A DNA stretch of 64,000 bases, taken from positions 1 through 64,000 of the forward strand of contig JAWKTE010000019.1 in the NCBI GenBank assembly GCA_041401985.1, written 5' to 3'. Of the stretch, positions 1-8,567 are shown one piece after another. The translations under genes were made by a program, and so were the position numbers. The stretch comes from JACKHA01 sp041401985 (GTDB taxonomy: Bacteria; Planctomycetota; Phycisphaerae; Phycisphaerales; UBA1924). The notes beneath the pieces are model-generated. The model searched no databases. It was not told the origin of the DNA and saw only the letters and a program-made list of their open reading frames with translations. How positions within the stretch are numbered: the stretch's first letter is position 1; each line of letters begins with the position of its first letter.

Positions 1-81
1 TGGGCCAAACAGGCCGGGCACGCCATCGCCGCGCCGGGCTTTGTCCAGCCGGGCAGGACCATGTCCGCAATCGGCGGGTGA
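1..81 (+). CDS. possible C-terminal end of a gene entering from the left
   Basis: Frame 1 is open from the window edge to a TGA at 79-81 and gives 26 residues ending MSAIGG. There is no recognisable domain in so short a piece, and the other forward frames are also open here, so this is only a possible gene tail. It lies outside the duplicated integrase remnant that begins near 250. Confidence 0.22.
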   Translation, partial: WAKQAGHAIAAPGFVQPGRTMSAIGG

Positions 82-249
82 GCGAACCGAGCAGATGCGT
101 CGCACGGACCACGAAGCACCCGACGCCGACCCGCCTCGATCATGGCCCGAGGCGCGCGAAACACACACGCGTGATTGATGTGGTGCCACGCCTCACCCAG
201 TCGCAGGCGGCCGAAACGGCACTGTTCCGGCAATGGTGGTCAGCGTTGA

Positions 250-368
250 ACGGCTATCGCCCCCACCGTGCTTTTCGAGGTAGACGCCCTGGCCGTTGAG
301 CCGGACGACGGACACGCCGGAGGGCCTTTGTGGTTGCGGTACGCAGGAACGGTCTTGGGCTTCGGCAC
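250..368 (-). pseudogene. integrase N-terminal remnant, copy A (frameshifted)
   Basis: The reading starts at a GTG (366-368) at the same place as the integrase copy at 15969. The first residues (VPKPKTVPAYRNHK) and, after a frame change, VVRLNGQGVYLEKHG match the N-terminal pattern VAKQKIPSYRLHK and VVRLDGKDIYLGKHG of the right-hand copy. That pattern is the N-terminal DNA-binding part of planctomycete tyrosine recombinases that sit next to tRNA genes. Similarity is lost near 250, so only about 40 codons survive and there is no catalytic domain. It is a non-functional relic next to the partial tRNA-Thr repeat, marking the end of an integrated element. Confidence 0.6.
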
Positions 369-384
369 GGTGCGACTCCGGGCC

Positions 385-408
385 GAATGGGGGTAGTTGC
401 CCCCATTC
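385..408. promoter_or_regulatory. 24-bp palindrome upstream of integrase remnant A
   Basis: Arms GAATGGGGG and CCCCCATTC flank TAGTTG. Allowing two G-T pairs, all 12 symmetric positions pair. It lies 17-40 bp upstream of the GTG of integrase remnant A. The right-hand copy has a palindrome at the equivalent position with a different sequence, so the symmetry is conserved although the bases are not. It could be an operator, an integrase arm site or an RNA hairpin in the leader. Confidence 0.6.
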
Positions 409-410
409 GA

Positions 411-522
411 GGCCTCTGAGCCGCACCGCCGAACACCGGCGGGTACGCGTAAGTGACGCGTTCAGCGGGACTTCGATGATAGCCGCGTGTCGGACTCGAA
501 CCGACGACCTGCGGTTTACAAA
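411..522. repeat. left att-like direct repeat with 3' fragment of tRNA-Thr
   Basis: This stretch repeats 16012-16123 at a constant offset of 15,601 bp. From 434 to 522 I see only two mismatches. Positions 481-522 are identical to the 3' portion of the intact tRNA-Thr gene (3' acceptor strand, T arm, variable loop, 3' strand of the anticodon stem and part of the loop) and then the match stops abruptly. A duplicated tRNA 3' end next to an integrase is the usual footprint of site-specific integration into a tRNA gene. The fragment cannot make a tRNA because the 5' half is missing. Confidence 0.82.
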
Positions 523-686
523 TCAAGGCCCGGGACCAGCCCAAAGGCTTGTGCAGTACGAAGATATGGCCGTTTTTCGCGGGATTCAAGCGTGTTCCGG
601 TGTCGCGTTTTTCTCGATGATTCCCATCGGTGCGCACTCGTGGGTGGTAGAGAAGTGGTAGAACGCCTGGTCCCAACCACGTTTGG

Positions 687-950
687 TCACCGCATCGCGC
701 GAACCAGCTTGCCCAGCACCACACCCGGGTCCGCCCTGCACGCCTGACACCACCGGACCAGCTCGACCGGGTCGATGCGACGCTCGCCCGTCTCCGACTT
801 CCAGACGTAGGACCGAGGCCGCTCCAGACGCTCGGCCAGCTCACGCTGGGTTAGCCCCGCGGCCTCGCGGACACCCAGCAGCTGGGACCGCAGCGTCTCG
901 TAGGACGGGTCGTGCTGTCCCCTGGGGCGTCTGGCCCGTCTTGCACCCAT
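687..950 (-). CDS. XRE-family helix-turn-helix regulator
   Basis: An 87-residue protein that is almost entirely one Cro/C1-type HTH domain. The segment around residues 19-60 (LRSQLLGVREAAGLTQRELA, then RLERPRSYVWKSETGERRID) has the LTQxELA helix and the S..W.SE.G.R recognition pattern of small XRE regulators, and PVELVRWCQACRADP is the typical last helix. It starts at ATG 950. It is divergent from the gene at 1028, and the 78-bp gap between them carries repeated GGGGCGC half-sites that could be its operator. Small XRE repressors are common on integrative elements, which fits its place just inside the left att-like repeat. Confidence 0.8.
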   Translation of the reverse strand: MGARRARRPRGQHDPSYETLRSQLLGVREAAGLTQRELAERLERPRSYVWKSETGERRIDPVELVRWCQACRADPGVVLGKLVRAMR

Positions 951-952
951 TC

Positions 953-999
953 GGGGCGCACACTAAGATCGGCTGCCCGTGCGCCCATTTTGGGGCGCG
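953..999. promoter_or_regulatory. candidate operator between divergent genes
   Basis: Inverted half-sites GGGCGCAC (954-961) and GTGCGCCC (979-986) are 17 bp apart, and a third direct copy GGGGCGCG lies at 992-999. Two of them are in the longer shared context CCATTYNGGGGCGC. They fill the short gap between the XRE regulator and the TM2 protein gene. Autoregulation by the XRE protein is an inference. Confidence 0.4.
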
Positions 1000-1027
1000 T
1001 CGGTACGGGCAGCCTGGGAGGGCGGCC

Positions 1028-1687
1028 GTGAGCGAGTGGTACTACGTGAGCGGCGACGAGCAAAGGGGCCCCGTCACGTCCGAGGAGCTCCGTGCGCTCG
1101 CGAAGCAGGGCGCCATCGCGAGCCGAACGCTCGTGTGGAAGCCCGGGCTGTCCAGTTGGGTGCCGGCTCAGCTTGTCAAGGGCATGCTCTCGGAGCACGC
1201 ACGCGTCGTCGAGCCACCGCCGTTGCCGGCTGCCAAGAACGGCGTCGCCCCGCACGTCGCGACGCCTCTGCGATCACCCTCGCCCGGCCACGCGTCGCCA
1301 CCTCCGATCTCCGCCGCAACGCGCACGAGCGGCGTGGCGCAGGCCGGCCGGCGATACTGCCGGACATGTGGCCAGTCGATCGCGCTCCAGGCCATCGCAT
1401 GCACCGGTTGCGGGTGTGCCCCAGACGACGGCCGGAGCTACTGCCCGGCGTGCGGAAGCCAATCGCTCGAGCACGCCATCGTGTGCGTCCAGTGCGGCTC
1501 CAGCCTGAAGCCTGTCCAGCAGACTACCGGCAAGTCCCGCGTCGTGGCCGGTATGCTCGCGATCTTCCTCGGGCACTTCGGCGTCCACAACTTCTACCTG
1601 GGCCACGGCGCGAAGGGGTTGTTGCAGCTGCTGATCACCATCATCGGCATCTTTTCCCTGGCCGGCATTCCAGTGGCGGCATGCTGA
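1028..1687 (+). CDS. GYF_2 (DUF4339), double zinc-ribbon, TM2-domain membrane protein, 3' end frameshifted
   Basis: Starts at GTG 1028 behind GGGAGG. Residues 1-50 (SEWYYVSGDEQRGPV...WVPAQLV) are a GYF_2/DUF4339 domain, W-Y-G-PV spaced as in that family. A Pro-rich linker follows. Residues about 115-165 hold four CxxC pairs (CRTCG, CTGCG, CPACG, CVQCG), a double zinc ribbon. Residues about 175-219 start a TM2 domain (RVVAGMLAIFLGHFGVHNFYLGH, LLQLLITIIGIFSLAG). The frame then stops at 1687, while the expected TM2 ending (LIWGVAEGI) continues in the next frame, so one base is missing or extra near 1670-1690. TM2 proteins are two-helix membrane proteins of unknown role; the ribbon and GYF_2 parts suggest protein binding. 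Confidence 0.75.
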   Translation: MSEWYYVSGDEQRGPVTSEELRALAKQGAIASRTLVWKPGLSSWVPAQLVKGMLSEHARVVEPPPLPAAKNGVAPHVATPLRSPSPGHASPPPISAATRTSGVAQAGRRYCRTCGQSIALQAIACTGCGCAPDDGRSYCPACGSQSLEHAIVCVQCGSSLKPVQQTTGKSRVVAGMLAIFLGHFGVHNFYLGHGAKGLLQLLITIIGIFSLAGIPVAAC

Positions 1688-2153
1688 TCTGGGGTGTTGC
1701 TGAGGGCATCGCTGGACGGGGCGCACCACGGTCGAGCATGCCGAAGGACGCCCGCTTCGAGCCTGATCGCGGTGTCCGGACGGTCGCAGGCGATGACTGT
1801 GCCCGCAGCGGCCCACGCACGCACGCCTCGACCGGCCACGCGGCGGCCGGACACAGCTTCGCTCGGACCGAGCTGGTCCTCTCGGCTTGGCCGAGTACTT
1901 CAGGCGAAGCGTTGGTCGCGAGGTTGATGCGGCGTTCCAGAGCGTCGCCGCTCGCCTCCTCCGGCATTTCGCCGTCCACCATCGACCAGGCCGCTGCGTA
2001 CATCGACGATTGGCGCGTCCGCACGGAACGACAGGAAGCTCGCAGTCGATCTCGCCGGACGGGCTCTCGCGCAGCGAACCAGACAACGCGAACGCGTTCG
2101 ACTGTCCGCTGATCTCAACGCGTCGTCTGGAGGCTACCCAGGCTCGCCAAGAC
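1688..2153. other. no confident gene
   Basis: Several overlapping open frames exist on both strands, but none shows a known motif, a good ribosome site or a consistent codon pattern. The first 40 bases probably hold the real C-terminus of the TM2 gene in another frame. The rest looks like decayed accessory DNA. Confidence 0.4.
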
Positions 2154-3140
2154 TCATGGCGCGGTCGGAAACAAGAGGCGATGCACACCGCCGACGAGCG
2201 CGAGCACCGCGTCGAGGGCTGCGTTCACTTCGTTTGCTTCTAGGTTGACGTCGCGGCCCTCAGCCTCCCGCGATCGGACCCTCTCAAGGTACTTCCGGTC
2301 CACGATGCCGAGGTTGTGGGTGATCGGGTGTCGCTTCTCGATGATGTGCTTAAAGCGCTCGATCCATTCCTGATCGAGCACGCCGGTGATGTCGACGGAG
2401 AAGAGATGGTCGAAAGTCTCCGCCGCTCCGTCGTAGCTCTGGAGGCGATTGCGAACCCTTGACCATGGTGGCGTCCGCGTCGTCGGGAGTGCATCCCATC
2501 AACCAGCAGCGCCTCTTCACCATCGCTAAGCCAGGGCGGCCTCCATGATCGAAACCACGTCCCTCCAACCTGTTCTCGATGTCACGAGCGGCCACCTCGG
2601 ACCAAGGTCGGCCTCGCGACGCTTCACATCGTTGAGCATGGCCCGGGAGCACCTGGCTTTCCGTCTCGACATGAGTGATGAAGATGTCGTCGCCGGTAAC
2701 GGGGCACCACACCGCGAGACCGTACACGGCATGTTCCAGCGTAAAACGCCCGCCGAAGCTCTTTCTTGCCAGCCAATCCGAGTCCAAGAGCGTTGTTAAA
2801 CATCCGGTCGATGCCGTCCTGTACCACGTCCATCGCGATCTTCGCGTCGCGAAGCTGCTCGCTGGTCGCAACCGCCAAGGATCGGCATGGCCCGACAGTA
2901 CGACAGAACGCCTCCGACTGCTCCTGTGAGAGGCCCGTCCTGAACTTGATCTTGAATGACCCGGGCGAGCACGAAGGGTGAATGCACGCCCTGACCGTCA
3001 TCCCGACGGCATCGGTGGGCAGCTTGATCTGCATGGTGTACTGGTCGTGGCCAGTTCAGGATGTTGTGCGGTCCACCCCGACGGAACAGCTCGTGGCTCA
3101 CCTGTGCGGGCCCTCCGCGCTCGGCGAATCGTAGAGCCCC
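2154..3140 (-). pseudogene. hypothetical gene broken by several frameshifts
   Basis: Protein-like sequence runs along the minus strand but changes frame at least four times. The order is about 3140-3060 (VSHELFRRGGPHNILNW), 3050-2770 (HDQYTMQIKLPTDAVGMTV...DAKIAMDVVQDGIDRMFNN), 2780-2640 (LDSDWLARKSFGGRFTLEHA, VWCPVTGDDIFITHVETESQ), a short middle piece, then 2430-2154 (FDHLFSVDITGVLDQEWIERF, KHIIEKRHPITHNLGIVD...). The pieces are polar and regular, as in a soluble intracellular protein of roughly 320 residues. I do not recognise the family. The breaks may be true decay in the island or sequence errors, since nearby genes are also frameshifted. Confidence 0.5.
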
Positions 3141-3509
3141 CATGCTCGAGCGTGGGCAACTCGCCGGGCAGCGCTCCCGCCCAGCGAGCGTGCCGACGCG
3201 GCTCGGTCACGTCCGGGTGGGCGAACCGGTGACGAGGGCAAGGCCAGGACGGCGACGAGCATCAGAACGGACCCGACGGCACACCCGGGATTCGCTCGCG
3301 GCCAGTCTCGATCTCGGCTGTCCAGCCCTTCACGCGGGTGGGGCTCACCAACGCGATGACCCGGCCATCGGCGAAATGGGGTCAGCTCGGTAGACTCCCG
3401 CCATGGATCTCCTCTTGGCGGCCTACGCGCTCGGCGGGCTCGGCGGGCTGGGGCATCGGGCAGGTCCCGCGCTGCGGCGGTCCACCGCCACGCTCGGACG
3501 CTCCGGTGC

Positions 3510-5204
3510 GTGGGCGAGGACGACCACGGCTCCACCGCCGCGATCGCCTTGTCGCCCTCGCTTTGCTCGCTCGCGGGTGCCGCTGTTCCGGTGGTGCTTC
3601 GGCAACACCCGCGCCTCGACGTCGGGCCGGTTGGGCTCTGGAGCCTAGTGCTCGGGACGGCCGCGGCGTACTGGCTCGTCCGAGAGATCATCGGCGACCG
3701 AGCCCGCGGACGCTCCCGGTGCCGGCGGTGCTGGTACGACATGCCCGCCGAGGTCCCCGCGATCTGCCCCGAGTGCGGGACGGAGGCCAGCAAACCGGCC
3801 CAGCTCTACCGAACGCGCCGCCGCGTGGTTCGTGTGGCTCTGGCGTTGCTTGTCGTCCTCGCCGCTCAAATCGGGTGGTGCGACGGGAGCCTCCGACGCT
3901 CCGGCGTCGTCGGCATCGTGCCCACGCCGGTGTTGGCCCACGCCAGCTGGTTCGTGCCCGACGACTGGCTCTTCAGGACCTTGTACGCCTCGCCCGATCG
4001 CTCGCTGATGGCCCGGGTGCGCGCGGGCGAGCTCTCGACCGAAGAGCTCAACGCGGCCCGAAAGGGCGTCCTGGCCCGGATCGGTTCGGGCATGGATATG
4101 CAGCGCCTGGCTCTGCACTTCAACATGGTCCGGACGCTCGACCGCCGGTCCAGAGAGTTCCGGGACCCGAATGCCCCATCTGGCAGCCGCCCCGAGATCG
4201 GTCCGCCTACTCCCGAACTGGCCCAGGCCGCCGTCCGAGCGATCGATCGTGCGATCACAGCGCTGGCCGGCGGGGATCTGGAGGCATCTCGGCCGGCAGC
4301 GGCGTGGATCCGCACCGAGTTCGAGCAAGCCGCCTTCCAGCGCGACGTGGAGGGCATCTTTTCGCAGCCGGTGCTCGATCTGCTCCGGGCCCGGGAGGCG
4401 GAGCTGCGGGCACTGGCGAGCGTCCAAACCGATGAGCGAGGCTCGATGGCGTACCTGCTGCTGGCCTTCGCGGGGCTGGCGGGAGTCGACGATGTGCCAG
4501 CCCTGAAGACGCTCGCTGGATCACTCGACGAGGCAGCGGCGTCGCCGGCGCTTGCGGGCTTGTGGTGCTTGGGAATCGAGCACGAGGAAGCGTTCGACGC
4601 GTGGCGCGAGGTGCTGCTGGTCCCCGACCCCCGAGCGGCGCCGGCCCTCCCAATGGGCGGGCGCAGGCCGATGCCGGCGCGGAGGGTCCAGAGCCACCGA
4701 TCCGAACGCCTGGCACAGGGCGCGCTGCTCGGTCGGGTGGTGCTCGAACCGGAGGTCGCCGCGCACCTGGCCGAGAGCGATCTGCTGCTCGTCGCGGGCG
4801 ACGACACGTGGCGGCTGCTTGCGCCGATCGAGCAGGCCCAGCGGGCCATGGTCGCGGCGGGGGTCCAGGAGTTCCTGGCGAGTCCCATGCGCGGGTTCGA
4901 TCGGCTTTCCAGCGCGGGTGCGGAGGCCCGCGCCCGCCACGTTGACCTCATGCTGCCGCTGCTCGCGCCGGACGCCGGGCCTCACGCGCACGGCTTCGCC
5001 CTCTCCTACCTGCGGCACTTCGCCGGGTCAGAGCGATCGTGGATGCCTTGGTCGAGGCGGCTTCGCAGCCCTGAAGAGCACGTACGACGCCATGCCCGCG
5101 AGCAGGTCCCGCGACGCCAGGATCGCCGAGGTCGATCCCAGCTCATGGAGTCGATCCGGGCGAAGCGACCGCAGCAACCGCCGGAAGAATCGATGGACCC
5201 GTAG
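3510..5204 (+). CDS. membrane protein with CxxC zinc ribbon and large C-terminal repeat region
   Basis: The intact frame begins at ATG 3510 and gives 564 residues. A hydrophobic segment near 45-60 (LWSLVLGTAAAYWLV) is followed by CRRCWYDM...CPECG (about 70-90), then a second membrane segment (VVRVALALLVVLAAQIGW). The remaining 430 residues are Ala/Leu/Glu-rich helices resembling HEAT-type repeats. The CRxCxYD...CPECG ribbon recurs in the unrelated membrane protein at 34547 and is frequent in Phycisphaerae. The true start may be ATG 3403 (MDLLLAAYALGGLGGLG) with a frameshift before 3510, and another frame change near 5035 probably alters the last 55 residues. Function unknown. Confidence 0.6.
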   Translation: MGEDDHGSTAAIALSPSLCSLAGAAVPVVLRQHPRLDVGPVGLWSLVLGTAAAYWLVREIIGDRARGRSRCRRCWYDMPAEVPAICPECGTEASKPAQLYRTRRRVVRVALALLVVLAAQIGWCDGSLRRSGVVGIVPTPVLAHASWFVPDDWLFRTLYASPDRSLMARVRAGELSTEELNAARKGVLARIGSGMDMQRLALHFNMVRTLDRRSREFRDPNAPSGSRPEIGPPTPELAQAAVRAIDRAITALAGGDLEASRPAAAWIRTEFEQAAFQRDVEGIFSQPVLDLLRAREAELRALASVQTDERGSMAYLLLAFAGLAGVDDVPALKTLAGSLDEAAASPALAGLWCLGIEHEEAFDAWREVLLVPDPRAAPALPMGGRRPMPARRVQSHRSERLAQGALLGRVVLEPEVAAHLAESDLLLVAGDDTWRLLAPIEQAQRAMVAAGVQEFLASPMRGFDRLSSAGAEARARHVDLMLPLLAPDAGPHAHGFALSYLRHFAGSERSWMPWSRRLRSPEEHVRRHAREQVPRRQDRRGRSQLMESIRAKRPQQPPEESMDP

Positions 5205-5266
5205 CGCAACACGTCCCCTGATCGCCCCACGAGCGGCATCGGGAGCAGCGACCCGGATTCCGATCG

Positions 5267-6103
5267 CTAACACCGAGCAGCGAACAGCGTGAGGTAGAAG
5301 AAGAAGTCGTCGTTCGAGACGATGCCGTTGGGAACCCCGTAGCCAGGCGATCCAGGCAACGCGGTGTTGGTGAGATCAGCCACCGCCGCGTTTCCCGCGG
5401 CGAACTGGGTGAGGTAGTAGAAGAAGTCCTCGTTGGTGATGACGCCGTTCGGCACGCCGTAGCAGCGGGAACCGGCAGTCGCGGAGGTCGTCAGGTCTGG
5501 CCGGCAAGGCGTTGCAGACATGCCGGTGACCCGCGGCTCCATGAACCCGGCGTTGTCGTTGAAGTCGTTCACGCCGGCGTTGGTCGCAAAGAAGACCTCC
5601 ATTCCGTCGAAGAAGGGAATCGTGAGGTCGATGGGCGTGTTGAGCTGACTCGACGTGAACAGCGGCGAGGCCCAGTTTGTCTCACCGACGTACACGTACC
5701 ACGTCACGGTTGGTGTGAACTGCGGGTTTCTGCCCGTGGTGGCCTCGATCCGCACGGACGCAAAGCCACAGCCGTCCAGTCGAACGCGATAGACCGCGTC
5801 GCGGCGACTCATGCCCTGCAGAATCGCGCTCGGGTGGCACATCACCAGCCGCGGCCCGATCAGGAAGACGCTCGGAACCCCGAACGGCGCCCCGGGGGTG
5901 TTGTAGACAGTCGCTGACCCGGTGAGGTCGATGTACATGTTCGTGACGAGGTCGCGGCTCTGGCAGCGCACGCCGTTCATTCCCTGGCCGCCGGTTGGGA
6001 ACGAGTCGTAAAGCAGCGTCGGCGTGGGTGAGAGCTCCACGGCCACAACTGCGCGGCCCAACATGAGCGCCAGGCCCAACGCGAACAGTCGAGCGTGACT
6101 CAT
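5267..6103 (-). CDS. secreted protein with paired GC-type dockerin-like module
   Basis: A 278-residue protein with an N-terminal signal peptide (MSHARLFALGLALMLGRAVVA). The middle (residues 25-190) is a beta-rich region with few charges and is not assigned. The C-terminus carries two copies of the planctomycete dockerin-like motif: PDLTTSA...GVPNGVITNEDFFYYLTQFA and ADLTNTA...GVPNGIVSNDDFFFYLTLFA, ending in Cys. Each copy has a calcium-loop-like D/N pattern. Such modules occur at the C-terminus of many secreted Phycisphaerae proteins and are thought to act in surface display or anchoring. The gene appears monocistronic, downstream of the desaturase operon. Confidence 0.85.
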   Translation of the reverse strand: MSHARLFALGLALMLGRAVVAVELSPTPTLLYDSFPTGGQGMNGVRCQSRDLVTNMYIDLTGSATVYNTPGAPFGVPSVFLIGPRLVMCHPSAILQGMSRRDAVYRVRLDGCGFASVRIEATTGRNPQFTPTVTWYVYVGETNWASPLFTSSQLNTPIDLTIPFFDGMEVFFATNAGVNDFNDNAGFMEPRVTGMSATPCRPDLTTSATAGSRCYGVPNGVITNEDFFYYLTQFAAGNAAVADLTNTALPGSPGYGVPNGIVSNDDFFFYLTLFAARC

Positions 6104-6163
6104 CGAGTGTCCTCCAGATTGGGTTGAACAGATCGAGCACGACAGGGTCTCAGTGTGGGCCCG

Positions 6164-6340
6164 CTACGGCACGCTCGTCTGACTCTTTGCTGCTTCAGTG
6201 AGGGCCGGTGCAACGTCCCGATTCGCGAAGACACAAGCGATTGCAGTCAGTCCCACAGCGCACACTATAACCAAGACAATCCACATCCACGGGAGCCGCG
6301 GAAAGCCCATGTAGATCATCGCGCCTGCGATCGAGTCCAT
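6164..6340 (-). CDS. small single-pass membrane protein
   Basis: A 58-residue reading from ATG 6340 with one strong membrane segment (WMWIVLVIVCAVGLTAIACV) at about residues 18-37 and a short polar tail. It is 81 bp downstream of the desaturase stop on the same strand, so it could be the last gene of that operon. A GAGGAG lies directly against the ATG, which is too close for a normal ribosome site, so the start may be further upstream. No family recognised. Confidence 0.4.
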   Translation of the reverse strand: MDSIAGAMIYMGFPRLPWMWIVLVIVCAVGLTAIACVFANRDVAPALTEAAKSQTSVP

Positions 6341-6420
6341 CTCCTCAACGGTGGTACGTTCACCCGCAGGCCCGCGGCCACACTCCCTGTTTGCGTCCCG
6401 TTCCCCGGTATTGCTCCCGA

Positions 6421-7587
6421 TCACGACTCTGCTCCAATGTCGCGCACGGCGTCCTCGGCCGCTGACTCCGGTTCCACATGGCCCCGCCTTGTCCCTCGTT
6501 CGGCCAACAGGGCCGGGGTCAACGGCCGACCGTCCCAGTCGACCCACCGATGCTCGTGATAGTCGAACAGTCTGCACGTCCGAACAGTCCTCAAGTACCC
6601 CTTCAGCGACCATGGCTCATGAATGACGTCGGGGAACACCCTCTCTAGGGTCAACTGAGAGCGGTTCAGTCGGTAGAGCGGAATGCACGTGTCGGCATGA
6701 TGCGCTGTGTGCTGCAAGATCTCGAGCAGAAGCAGTTCGACAAGACGCGGCATCTTCACGTGGACAGTCGCTCGCAGCAGATCACAGTACTCAAAGTCCG
6801 CAACATCAAACCAGGGCGCTCGAGGATGGGTGTGATGCAGAAACGTCACTACACTGAACAGACTGAAGTAGACTACCAGCGGAACACCCGCAGTGCATGC
6901 CATGGACAGTACGACGGGACGGCCCATCACTTGCGCACCGCCACACGCTACGGCCAGCAGAACTACCACATACCCGACTACGAGTACTCGCTCCAACTGG
7001 AACGACTGCCATCCATTGCCCTTTGGGCCGCGAGCTCGGCCAGGGAATAGTTCGTGCCACAGGAACACTGTGCAAAAGTAGAATGACGCGATGCCGAGCG
7101 GCGAGCGAAACCACCGTTCAGCCGCACGTCTCCATGCGGGTAGGCGATCGAAGCCGTGCTTGTCAAAGGGTGGGTACACGACTTCCTTGCCTCGCACGTT
7201 TGTCCATCCGTGGTGGAGACCATTGTGCGTGTGTTTCCACGCGGAGTAGGGATGCAAGGCTGGCAGGAATGCCAAGGTGGCGATCAGACGGTTGAGCTGC
7301 TTGCTTGGCACAAAGGACCCGTGACACGCGTCATGCCCAACAACGAACAGGATACCCACTTGGACGCCCAGTAGGACCCCCGCGCCCACCTGCAACGACC
7401 AATGTGGCGCCCCGGAGGCCGCTAGAGTGAGCGCTACGAAGAGAGCCACAGAGCCAGCGAAGATCCCAAGGCCCGTCGCAAATGATCTGCGGTGACGGTC
7501 ACCCGGCAGGATTGCCGCAACCTCACTCCGGCTGAGGCACATTGTGCTTCGATTGGGCGACGGTGTCGTGACCCCGGTCATTCGCAT
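6421..7587 (-). CDS. membrane fatty-acid desaturase
   Basis: A 388-residue protein with the three histidine clusters of acyl-lipid desaturases: HDACHGS (about residue 105), HTHNGLHH (about 140), and the C-terminal QHTAHHAD (about 310), plus HHTHP near 270. Hydrophobic pairs lie at about 40-80 and 205-255. Enzymes of this family use a di-iron centre to put double bonds in acyl chains of membrane lipids; the layout resembles the delta-12/omega-6 type, but regiospecificity cannot be read from sequence. Its start overlaps the end of the methyltransferase gene by 10 bp, so translation is probably coupled. The GC content here is visibly lower than in the flanks. Confidence 0.85.
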   Translation of the reverse strand: MRMTGVTTPSPNRSTMCLSRSEVAAILPGDRHRRSFATGLGIFAGSVALFVALTLAASGAPHWSLQVGAGVLLGVQVGILFVVGHDACHGSFVPSKQLNRLIATLAFLPALHPYSAWKHTHNGLHHGWTNVRGKEVVYPPFDKHGFDRLPAWRRAAERWFRSPLGIASFYFCTVFLWHELFPGRARGPKGNGWQSFQLERVLVVGYVVVLLAVACGGAQVMGRPVVLSMACTAGVPLVVYFSLFSVVTFLHHTHPRAPWFDVADFEYCDLLRATVHVKMPRLVELLLLEILQHTAHHADTCIPLYRLNRSQLTLERVFPDVIHEPWSLKGYLRTVRTCRLFDYHEHRWVDWDGRPLTPALLAERGTRRGHVEPESAAEDAVRDIGAES

Positions 7588-8525
7588 GGTCCTTGGATGT
7601 GGAGAAGCAGGTTTAGTCCGACGGGTTCTGCGTCAACCCGAAGCCGTTCGTCGGGGACGCCAGCGTCGCGAGCGAGGGCTTCCAGTGCGGCGCGACTGCG
7701 GCAGACAAGATGCCAGTCGCCGAGGCTCATTGGCCCGTGGTGGGCGCATCGTTCTGAGAAGTTGCCGATCACCAACTGCCCGCCCGGCGCTAGCGCCCTG
7801 AGCAGTCGCTTGAATACTGTCGAGAACGCGCGATCAGAGAAGTAGTCGAACAACCCCGCCGCCCAGATCAAGTCCGCGCGGTCATGTGGTGTGAACCGGA
7901 GCACGTCGCCCTTGACATGCCGGACGAGTCCACTGTAGTCCGCGAGCACGCGAGCGCTGTGAGCGAGCGCACGTGCTTCTGTATCAACGCAAGTCACCCG
8001 CACGTGGGTGGAGTGGCCACATCCAATAGTCGCGAGTGCATGCTCAATATCACGCCCCGGACCTGAACCCAGGCTCACCAGATGAAAGGGCCTTCCCGTC
8101 GCGCTGTGCATCGCTAGGGAGTTTGTAAGCACTTTGGCGAGGTACGGGCCACGGTTGCGTACTGAGCACGAAGCAGGAACCGATTGCACAAACTCGTCCC
8201 ATCGCGTTACCATCGGATGTGGCGACCGGTAGCGGGTGTAGAGCTTGTCGATGATCTCGAAGTCGCCTGCGTATCCGTAGGGTTTGTGAAAAATGTGTCC
8301 CATGAGCGACTCGCGCGTCCCGGCTGGGCCGAGCGAACGCATGAACGTTCTGTGCTCGTCATCGCTGATATGGCCAGCCGCCTTCGACGCACCAAAGACC
8401 GCGCACGTCGCTGAGAACAGCTCATAGTCGTTCTTGCGAGGGCCGCCTCGTTGCGCCATGCGAACAATGGTGTCCATTGCGTCATGCAGGGACATGGTGG
8501 CTTGGTTGTCCGTTGGAGTGGCCAT
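7578..8525 (-). CDS. class I SAM-dependent methyltransferase, PhcB-like
   Basis: From ATG 8525 (GAG box at good spacing) the protein has 315 residues. The SAM-binding loop is LVSLGSGPGRDIEHAL (about 155-170), followed by an acidic CVDTEA motif, DLIWAAGLFDYF, and LLRALAPGGQLVIGNF, all typical of Rossmann methyltransferases. The N-terminal signature KPYGYAGDFEIIDKLY is typical of proteins annotated as 3-hydroxypalmitate methyl ester synthases (PhcB of Ralstonia), which methylate a fatty acid to make a signal. The overlap with a desaturase gene fits a fatty-acyl substrate, but this is inference. A longer reading from TTG 8552 is less likely. Confidence 0.75.
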   Translation of the reverse strand: MATPTDNQATMSLHDAMDTIVRMAQRGGPRKNDYELFSATCAVFGASKAAGHISDDEHRTFMRSLGPAGTRESLMGHIFHKPYGYAGDFEIIDKLYTRYRSPHPMVTRWDEFVQSVPASCSVRNRGPYLAKVLTNSLAMHSATGRPFHLVSLGSGPGRDIEHALATIGCGHSTHVRVTCVDTEARALAHSARVLADYSGLVRHVKGDVLRFTPHDRADLIWAAGLFDYFSDRAFSTVFKRLLRALAPGGQLVIGNFSERCAHHGPMSLGDWHLVCRSRAALEALARDAGVPDERLRVDAEPVGLNLLLHIQGPCE

Positions 8526-8567
8526 CGGTAGCTCGAATCGCGCGCGGAGCAACGTGCATCACGAACG

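Noticed and set aside
78..299. Transposase-like piece (ALNGYRPHRAF) on the plus strand
   Set aside because: The resemblance to the end of rve-type transposases is limited to a few residues, and the frame overlaps the integrase remnant on the other strand. Not enough to call an insertion sequence.
481..553. A second complete tRNA-Thr
   Set aside because: The match to the tRNA stops in the anticodon loop after 522; the 5' half (D arm, 5' acceptor strand) is absent, so this is only a repeat fragment.
1887..2243. Several overlapping open frames on both strands
   Set aside because: High GC makes long open frames by chance; none has motifs or a consistent pattern, and they contradict each other.
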